Assembly (NCBI RefSeq): GCF_016862375.1
Contig: NZ_BOMV01000051.1
Coordinates: 1 to 64,000, forward strand
Direction: 5' to 3'
Origin: Paractinoplanes rishiriensis
GTDB lineage: Bacteria > Actinomycetota > Actinomycetes > Mycobacteriales > Micromonosporaceae
Length of the DNA: 64,000 nt
The position numbers were made by a program, and so were the translations under genes. This document shows positions 59,017 to 64,000 of the stretch, one piece after another. How positions within the stretch are numbered: position 1 is the first letter of the stretch; each line of letters starts with the position of its first letter. The notes under the pieces are model-generated. The model was not told the DNA's origin, ran no database searches, and saw only the letters and a program-made list of their open reading frames with translations.

Positions 59017-60900
59017 CTAGAGACCCAGGTCGGCCTCGAACTGGCCGCCCTCCAGCCGTTCCTTGATGCTGACCAGGAAGCGGGCCGCGTCGGCGCCGTC
59101 GACGATCCGGTGGTCGTAGCTCAGGGCCAGGTAGACCATCGAGCGCGGCACCATGATCTCGCCGAGGTTGGCGTCGTCGACGACCACGGCCCGCTTGACG
59201 ACGGCGCCGGTGCCGAGGATGCCGACCTGCGGCTGGTTGATGATCGGCGTGTCGAACAGCGCGCCCCGGCTGCCGGTGTTGGTCAGCGTGAACGTGCCGC
59301 CGGAGATCTCGTCCGGGCCGATCTTGTTGTTCCGGGTGCGGTCGGCCACGTCGGCGATCCGCTTGGCCAGGCCGGCCAGGTTGAGGTCGCCGGCGTCCTT
59401 GATCACCGGAACGATCAGGCCCTTCGGCGTGTCCACCGCGATGCCCAGGTGCTCGGCGTCGTGGTAGGTGACCGTGCCGGCCTCCTGGTCGATCGACGAG
59501 TTGACCACCGGGTGCTGCTGGAGCGCCTCGACCGCGGCCAGGGCGAAGAACGGCATGAAGGTGAGCTTCACGCCGTGCTTGGCCTGGAAGTCGGCCTTGG
59601 CCCGGCCACGCAGCTGGGCGACCTTGGTGACGTCGACCTCGACGACCGTGGTGAGCTGCGCCGAGACCTGCAGCGACTCGACCATGCGGCGGGCGATGGT
59701 GGCCCGGGTGCGGGTCAGCTTCTCGGTGCGGCCACGCAGCGGGCTGGGCGCCGGCTTGGCGGCCGGGGCCTTGCCGGCCGCGGCCGGAGCGGCCGCGGCG
59801 GGTGCCGGTGCGGCCTTCGCGGCGGCGGCCTTCTCGGCCGCGTCGATCACATCCTGCTTTCGGATGCGGCCGCCCACGCCGGTGCCGGTCAGGGTGGACA
59901 GGTCCACGCCCTTGTCGGCGGCCAGCTTGCGGACCAGCGGGGTCACGTAACCGGCGTCGCCGGCACCGTTGGCCCGGACCGTCTCGGCCGACGGCGCGGG
60001 CGCGGCCGGCTGGGCGGCACGCTCGGCGGCCTCCGGCTCCTCGGCCGTCTCGGCCTGCGGGGCCGGCTCGGCGTAGGAGGAACCCGGCGCGATGTCGGGC
60101 GCCGGAGCCGATTCGATCCGCGGCTGCGGGGCCGCCGCCTCCTCCTGCTTGGGGGCCTCCGGCTTGGGGGCCTCCGGCTCCTGGCGCTGCTGCGGGGCCG
60201 GCTGCTTCGGAGCGGGCTCGGCGGCCGGCGCGCTGCCCTCGGCGCCGACCACGGCGAGCACGGCACCGACGTCGGCCGTCTCGTCCTCCTGCACCCGGAT
60301 GTCGAGCAGGGTGCCGGCGACCGGCGACGGGATCTCGGTGTCGACCTTGTCGGTGGAGACCTCGAGCAGCGGCTCGTCGACCTCGACGCTGTCGCCGACC
60401 TGCTTGAGCCAGCGGGTCACGGTGCCCTCGGTGACGCTCTCGCCGAGCGCCGGCATCTTGACCTCGGTGCCCCCGCCGCCGCCCTGCGACGAAGCGGTCT
60501 GCGGGGCCGGGGCCTCCTCCTCGACCGGCTTCTCGGTGGAGGGCTCGGTGGGAGCGGGCGGCTCCGGCTCGGCCTCCGGCTCGGCCTCCGCCTCGGGCTC
60601 GGCCGCCGCTTCCGGCTGGGCCGCGGGGGCCTCGGCCTGCGGGGCGGAACCCTCGTCCTCGCCGTCGCCCGAGATGACCGCGAGTTCGCTGCCGACGTCG
60701 GCGGTCTCGTCCTCGCCGACCACGATGCGGGTGAGCACGCCCGCGGCCGGCGACGGGATCTCGGTGTCGACCTTGTCGGTGGAGACCTCGAGCAGCGGCT
60801 CGTCCGCCTCCACCCGCTCGCCCTCCTGCTTGAGCCAGCGCGTGACGGTGCCCTCGGTGACACTCTCACCCAGCCGCGGCATGGTGACCGATACCGGCAT
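59017..60900 (-). CDS. sucB: 2-oxoglutarate dehydrogenase E2 (dihydrolipoamide succinyltransferase), two lipoyl domains
   Basis: The 627-residue protein has two lipoyl domains (about 3-77 and 133-207), each with the lipoyl-Lys in LLEVSTDKVDTEIPSP. Acidic/Ala/Pro-rich linkers follow, with a peripheral subunit-binding domain (about 322-355, VTPLVRKLAADKGVDLSTLT) and the catalytic acyltransferase (about 390-627). The active-site motif is LALSYDHRIVDGADAARFL. It transfers succinyl (and probably acetyl) groups to CoA in the 2-oxo-acid dehydrogenase complex. Lpd lies 31 bp upstream on the same strand and LipA/LipB are close, so modification and use of lipoate are clustered. Confidence 0.95.
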   Translation of the reverse strand: MPVSVTMPRLGESVTEGTVTRWLKQEGERVEADEPLLEVSTDKVDTEIPSPAAGVLTRIVVGEDETADVGSELAVISGDGEDEGSAPQAEAPAAQPEAAAEPEAEAEPEAEPEPPAPTEPSTEKPVEEEAPAPQTASSQGGGGGTEVKMPALGESVTEGTVTRWLKQVGDSVEVDEPLLEVSTDKVDTEIPSPVAGTLLDIRVQEDETADVGAVLAVVGAEGSAPAAEPAPKQPAPQQRQEPEAPKPEAPKQEEAAAPQPRIESAPAPDIAPGSSYAEPAPQAETAEEPEAAERAAQPAAPAPSAETVRANGAGDAGYVTPLVRKLAADKGVDLSTLTGTGVGGRIRKQDVIDAAEKAAAAKAAPAPAAAAPAAAGKAPAAKPAPSPLRGRTEKLTRTRATIARRMVESLQVSAQLTTVVEVDVTKVAQLRGRAKADFQAKHGVKLTFMPFFALAAVEALQQHPVVNSSIDQEAGTVTYHDAEHLGIAVDTPKGLIVPVIKDAGDLNLAGLAKRIADVADRTRNNKIGPDEISGGTFTLTNTGSRGALFDTPIINQPQVGILGTGAVVKRAVVVDDANLGEIMVPRSMVYLALSYDHRIVDGADAARFLVSIKERLEGGQFEADLGL

Positions 60901-60931
60901 GTCTCAGAACTCCTTCAAAGTCCGGAACGAA

Positions 60932-62320
60932 TCAGGCGTGGACGTGCAGGGGCTTGCCGGCCAGGGCCAGGAAGGCCTCGCCGAGTGCCTCGCTCTGCGT
61001 CGGGTGGGCGTGCACCAGCTGCGCGACCTCCTCAGGGAAGGCCTCCCAGTTGTAGATCAGCTGGGCCTCGCCGACCAACTCGCCCACCCGGGCCCCCACC
61101 ATGTGGACGCCGACCACCGGGCCGTCGTTGACCCGGACCAGCTTGACGAAGCCCTGGGTCTTGAGGATCTGGCTCTTGCCGTTGCCGCCGAGGTTGTAGT
61201 TGAACGTCGTGACCTTGTCGGCGCCGTACTGCTCCTTGGCCTTGGCCTCGGTGAGGCCCATCGAGGCCACCTCGGGGTCGCAGTAGGTGACCCGCGGGAT
61301 GCCGGCCTCGTCGATCACGGCGGGCCGCAGGCCGGCGATCTCCTCGGCCACGAAGATGCCCTGCGCGAAACCGCGGTGCGCCAGCTGGAGGCCGGGCACG
61401 ATGTCGCCGACCGCGTAGATGTTGCCGACGCCGGTGTGCAGCCGCTCGTTGGTGATCACGAAGCCGCGGTCGAGCTTGACGCCCTGCTCGGCGTAGCCGA
61501 GGCCGTCCGTCGTCGGGCCGCGGCCGACGGCGACCAGCAGCACCTCGGCCTCGATGGTCTCGCCGCCCTGGATGGTGGCCCGCACGCCGTTGTCGGTGTG
61601 CTCGACCTTCTCGAACGGCTTGCCGACCTTGAAGTTGATCTTGCGCTTGCGGAACGCCCGCTCGACCTGCTTGGAGATCTCCTCGTCCTCCGCGGCGACC
61701 AGCCGGGGGAGGGCCTCGAGGATGGTGACGTCGGCGCCGAACGACTTCCACACGCTGGCGAACTCGACGCCGATGACGCCGCCGCCCAACACGATCGCCG
61801 ACGCCGGCACCCGGTCGAGGCGCAGCGCGTGCTCGCTGGCGATGACCCGCTTGCCGTCCACCTCGAGGCCGGGCAGGCTGCGCGAGTATGACCCGGAGGC
61901 CAGGATGACGTTGCGGCCGGTGTACCGCTTGCCGTCGACCTCGACGGTGTCCTTGGCGACCAGCTTGCCGGCGCCGGCCACCAGCGTGATCCTGTCCTGC
62001 TTGAGCAGGCCCTGCAGACCCTTGTAGAGGCGGCCGACCACGCCGTCCTTGTACGCGTTGACCCCGGCCATGTCGATGCCGACCAGGTCGGCTTTGACGC
62101 CGAACTGCTCGCTCTCCCGGGTCTGATCGGCGATCTCGGCGGCGTGCAGCAGCGCCTTGGTCGGGATGCAACCGCGGTGCAGGCAGGTGCCGCCCAGCTC
62201 GGCCTTGTCGATCAGGGCTACCGAGAGGTTGAGCTCGGCGGCGCGCAGGGCGGCCGCATAACCACCGCTGCCCGCGCCAAGAATGACGATGTCGAAGGTT
62301 CCGCCGTTCGGCTGGCTCAC
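60932..62320 (-). CDS. lpdA: Dihydrolipoyl dehydrogenase (E3)
   Basis: The product has 462 residues. The FAD motif is FDIVILGAGSGGYAAALRAA and the redox disulfide LGGTCLHRGCIPTKALLHAA. The NAD motif is AIVLGGGVIGVEFASVWKSF, and HAHPTQSEALGEAF at the C-terminus contains the catalytic His-Glu pair. It reoxidises dihydrolipoyl groups of E2 proteins with NAD. The redox loop has His-Arg where many enzymes have Asn-Val. GTG 62320 follows CTGGAG by five bases and is preferred over the earlier codons. It is directly upstream of sucB, as an lpd-sucB operon. Confidence 0.95.
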   Translation of the reverse strand: MSQPNGGTFDIVILGAGSGGYAAALRAAELNLSVALIDKAELGGTCLHRGCIPTKALLHAAEIADQTRESEQFGVKADLVGIDMAGVNAYKDGVVGRLYKGLQGLLKQDRITLVAGAGKLVAKDTVEVDGKRYTGRNVILASGSYSRSLPGLEVDGKRVIASEHALRLDRVPASAIVLGGGVIGVEFASVWKSFGADVTILEALPRLVAAEDEEISKQVERAFRKRKINFKVGKPFEKVEHTDNGVRATIQGGETIEAEVLLVAVGRGPTTDGLGYAEQGVKLDRGFVITNERLHTGVGNIYAVGDIVPGLQLAHRGFAQGIFVAEEIAGLRPAVIDEAGIPRVTYCDPEVASMGLTEAKAKEQYGADKVTTFNYNLGGNGKSQILKTQGFVKLVRVNDGPVVGVHMVGARVGELVGEAQLIYNWEAFPEEVAQLVHAHPTQSEALGEAFLALAGKPLHVHA

Positions 62321-62484
62321 GCTGACTCCAGTGGTCGCATCGTCGCCATGTGGGTCACACAATGGAAACGGTCACAGTATGTCCAGGCCATCTTTCCACT
62401 TCTGCCACCGGTGGATGCAGCCAGGTGCCCTACGACACCCGCACTCGTCGTACCCTTGCGGGAATTGAGCGTGAGGAGCGCGCT

Positions 62485-62805
62485 GTGGCCTGGTTTCGGC
62501 GGCGCAAAGAGGCGGGGCGAGCGGCCGGCCGCCCCGTGCAACGTGCCGACCTTGAGTACCTTGCGGAGTTTGTCCGGTCCCGCCGGGGTGTGGAGGCGTT
62601 CATCGAGCCCCGCACCACGGTGACCGAGACCACCGTGTTGCTCGTGGCACACGACGGCGAGTGGACCAGGCGCCGCATCGAGTCGCCCGAGATCGCCCGG
62701 CGCTGGGCCCATCAGCTCTCGCTGCCGATCTACGACGTCAAGCTGATGGGCTACCCGCAGCGGATGCGCGACTACAACGAACGGCAGAAGCGCCGCCCGG
62801 TCTAG
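62485..62805 (+). CDS. Conserved hypothetical protein of the lpd-pepA region
   Basis: The product has 106 residues. It opens VAWFRRRKEAG (basic), followed by DLEYLAEFVRSRRGVEAFIE and TETTVLLVAHDGEWTRRRIE, ending with P-Q-R-M-R-D-Y-N-E-R-Q-K-R. The alpha/beta composition with R-G-V-E-A-F-x-E-P-x-T-T-V-x-E-T-T is conserved in proteins encoded beside lpd and leucyl aminopeptidase genes in actinobacteria (recalled). No domain name is certain. GAGGAG lies before GTG 62485. It is divergent from lpdA and convergent with the aminopeptidase gene (7 bp). Confidence 0.72.
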   Translation: MAWFRRRKEAGRAAGRPVQRADLEYLAEFVRSRRGVEAFIEPRTTVTETTVLLVAHDGEWTRRRIESPEIARRWAHQLSLPIYDVKLMGYPQRMRDYNERQKRRPV

Positions 62806-62812
62806 CCGAGGC

Positions 62813-64000
62813 TCAGGCCCGGCCGATCTCGCCGATCACCTGGAGCAGGGTGCGGATCGGCACGCCGGTGCCGCCCTTGGTCCAGTACCCGGTGGCCTCG
62901 CCGGCGTGGTAACCCGGCCCGGCGATGTCGATGTGCGCCCACTCGACGCCCTCGGCCACGAACTCGCGCAGGAAAACCCCGCCCTGCAACATGTGCCCGG
63001 CACGGTCCAGGTTGGAGTTGGTCTGGCAGATGTCGGCGACGTCCGACTCCATGCCCTTGCGGACCTCCTCCGGCAGCGGCATCGGCCAGGCCGGCTCGCC
63101 CACCCGCTCGCCGGCCTCGCGGATCAGGTCGACCGCGCCGTCCGAACCCATCAGCCCGGCGATCCGCTTGCCCAGCGCGATCACCTGGCCGCCGGTCAGA
63201 GTGGACGTCTCGAACAGGTAGTCGGCGCCGTCCGCGCAGGCCCGGCCGATCGCGTCGGCCAGCACCATGCGGCCCTCGGCGTCGGTGTTGAACACCTCGA
63301 CCCGCTTGCCGTCGAACATGGTGATGACGTCGCCCGGCCGGTACGCCGAGCCGGACGGCATGTTTTCCGCCATCGCGAGGTAGCCGGTGACGGCGACCTG
63401 CGGCTTGAGCGCGGCGACCGCGAGCATCGCGGCGCCGATCGCGGCCGCACCGGCCATGTCGGACTTCATCTCCCACATGCCGGCCACCGGCTTGATGCTG
63501 ATGCCGCCGGTGTCGAACGTGATGCCCTTGCCGACCAGCGCCACCCGTTTCGGCGACTCGACACCCTCGGGCCGGTACGCGAGGCGGACCAGCCGGGGCG
63601 GCGCCTCGGAACCCTGCCCCACGGCCACGATGCCGCCGTACCCGCCGGACTTGAGCTGGTCGAAGTCGAGCACCTCGACCTCGAGGCCGCTGCCCTCGAC
63701 CGCGGCCACCACGGCGTCGGCGAACTGCGGCGGGCGCAACTCGTTCGGCGCCATGTTGACCCAGTCCCGGGCCAGCCGGACCGACCGGGCGATCACCTCG
63801 GCCCGGACCACCTCGGCCCGCGCCGCGGCGTCGGCCGCGTCCGGCACGTGCACCTGCAACTCGGCCACCGGCTCCCGGCGGTTCGGCTGCGGCCTGGTCT
63901 TGTAGCCGGCGAACCGGTAACCGCCCAGGAGCGCGCCCTCCAGGATGGCCCGCAGCACGGCCGGCGCGTCCTCGTCGTCGGGCAGCGGCAGGGCCAGCGC
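62813..64000 (-). CDS. pepA: Leucyl aminopeptidase (M17), N-terminal part outside the window
   Basis: The frame runs from the stop at 62813 to the window edge, giving 395 residues of the C-terminal part of a protein normally about 490-520 long. The M17 metal site is VALVGKGITFDTGGISIKP (Lys and Asp) and the family signature NTDAEGRMVLADAIGRA follows. The GTG at 63958 is internal, because the reading continues upstream as ALALPLPDDEDAPA. It is a two-zinc aminopeptidase that releases N-terminal leucine and other residues. Counterpart: Rv2213 (pepB), next to the sucB region in M. tuberculosis. Confidence 0.93.
   Translation of the reverse strand, partial: ALALPLPDDEDAPAVLRAILEGALLGGYRFAGYKTRPQPNRREPVAELQVHVPDAADAAARAEVVRAEVIARSVRLARDWVNMAPNELRPPQFADAVVAAVEGSGLEVEVLDFDQLKSGGYGGIVAVGQGSEAPPRLVRLAYRPEGVESPKRVALVGKGITFDTGGISIKPVAGMWEMKSDMAGAAAIGAAMLAVAALKPQVAVTGYLAMAENMPSGSAYRPGDVITMFDGKRVEVFNTDAEGRMVLADAIGRACADGADYLFETSTLTGGQVIALGKRIAGLMGSDGAVDLIREAGERVGEPAWPMPLPEEVRKGMESDVADICQTNSNLDRAGHMLQGGVFLREFVAEGVEWAHIDIAGPGYHAGEATGYWTKGGTGVPIRTLLQVIGEIGRA

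Noticed and set aside
58078..61131. 1017-codon open frame on the plus strand
   Set aside because: It is antisense to the epimerase and sucB genes. The Gly/Arg/Leu-rich translation is the typical shadow of high-GC coding DNA.
1..64000. tRNA genes and complete insertion sequences
   Set aside because: I scanned for T-loop-like GGTTCGA segments and terminal inverted repeats and found no convincing cloverleaf or transposase. A tRNAscan-SE run would settle this.

Overview
The window is high-GC DNA with many GTG starts, short intergenic gaps and tightly packed operons. This points to an actinobacterium, most likely of the Micromonosporaceae (Actinoplanes-like). The evidence is a mycobacteria-like order of housekeeping genes, MptB-type and GlnE/GlnA1/GlnA2 genes, and a peptidase with a flagellar-type N-terminus. 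The family assignment is an inference from gene content, not from a database search.

Layout. Bases 1-940 hold no intact gene, only a possible integrase tail. Bases 940-7130 carry regulators and conserved hypotheticals: VOC, Myb-like, DUF402, XRE-cupin, a primase/polymerase-type protein, and an XRE regulator paired with an HFCD flavoprotein. Bases 7149-9822 are an overlapping three-gene operon (Nif3-like protein, zinc-ribbon coiled-coil protein, RNase H/phosphatase). Bases 9.8-25 kb are accessory and metabolic: GH18 chitinase, DUF3311 with a monocarboxylate/sodium symporter, MFS/TetR pair, PLP enzyme, the RNase P RNA gene, TauE/SafE exporter, dehydratase, a divergent GAPDH-like protein, RibA, an M15 peptidase, a methyltransferase and Asd. 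Bases 25.5-27.7 kb encode a 719-residue Lys/Ala/Thr-rich histone-H1-like repeat protein. Bases 27.7-46.3 kb hold RNB nuclease, PanB, NadE, GlnA2, DUF350, LtrA, a WYL regulator, a glutamine amidotransferase, GlnE, two large membrane proteins (one MptB-like), GlnA1 with a GlnR-type operator, RDD and DUF4191. Bases 46.4-51.9 kb hold a LAL regulator, an ECF41-type sigma factor with a DoxX-like partner, and a secreted protein. Bases 52.7-64 kb hold lipA, a T-box-controlled second AspRS, lipB, a GT-C-like protein, a TIGR01777 epimerase, sucB, lpdA and a leucyl aminopeptidase cut by the window end.

How they fit together. Nitrogen assimilation is concentrated here: GlnA1 (with its adenylylation tyrosine), GlnA2 (without it), GlnE and a GlnR-like box. 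Lipoylation (LipA, LipB) lies next to its client E2 (SucB, two lipoyl domains) and to Lpd. From memory of the M. tuberculosis gene order, the backbone (Nif3, zinc ribbon, RNase H, PanB, GlnA2, GlnE, GlnA1, RDD, DUF4191, LipA, LipB, epimerase, SucB, PepB) matches Rv2230c to Rv2213, interrupted by lineage-specific blocks.

The most notable elements are the translational T-box leader on a second, archaeal-type AspRS gene; the GAPDH-like protein that lacks several canonical active-site residues; the very large histone-like repeat protein; and an M15 peptidase with a flagellar-type N-terminus in place of a signal peptide.
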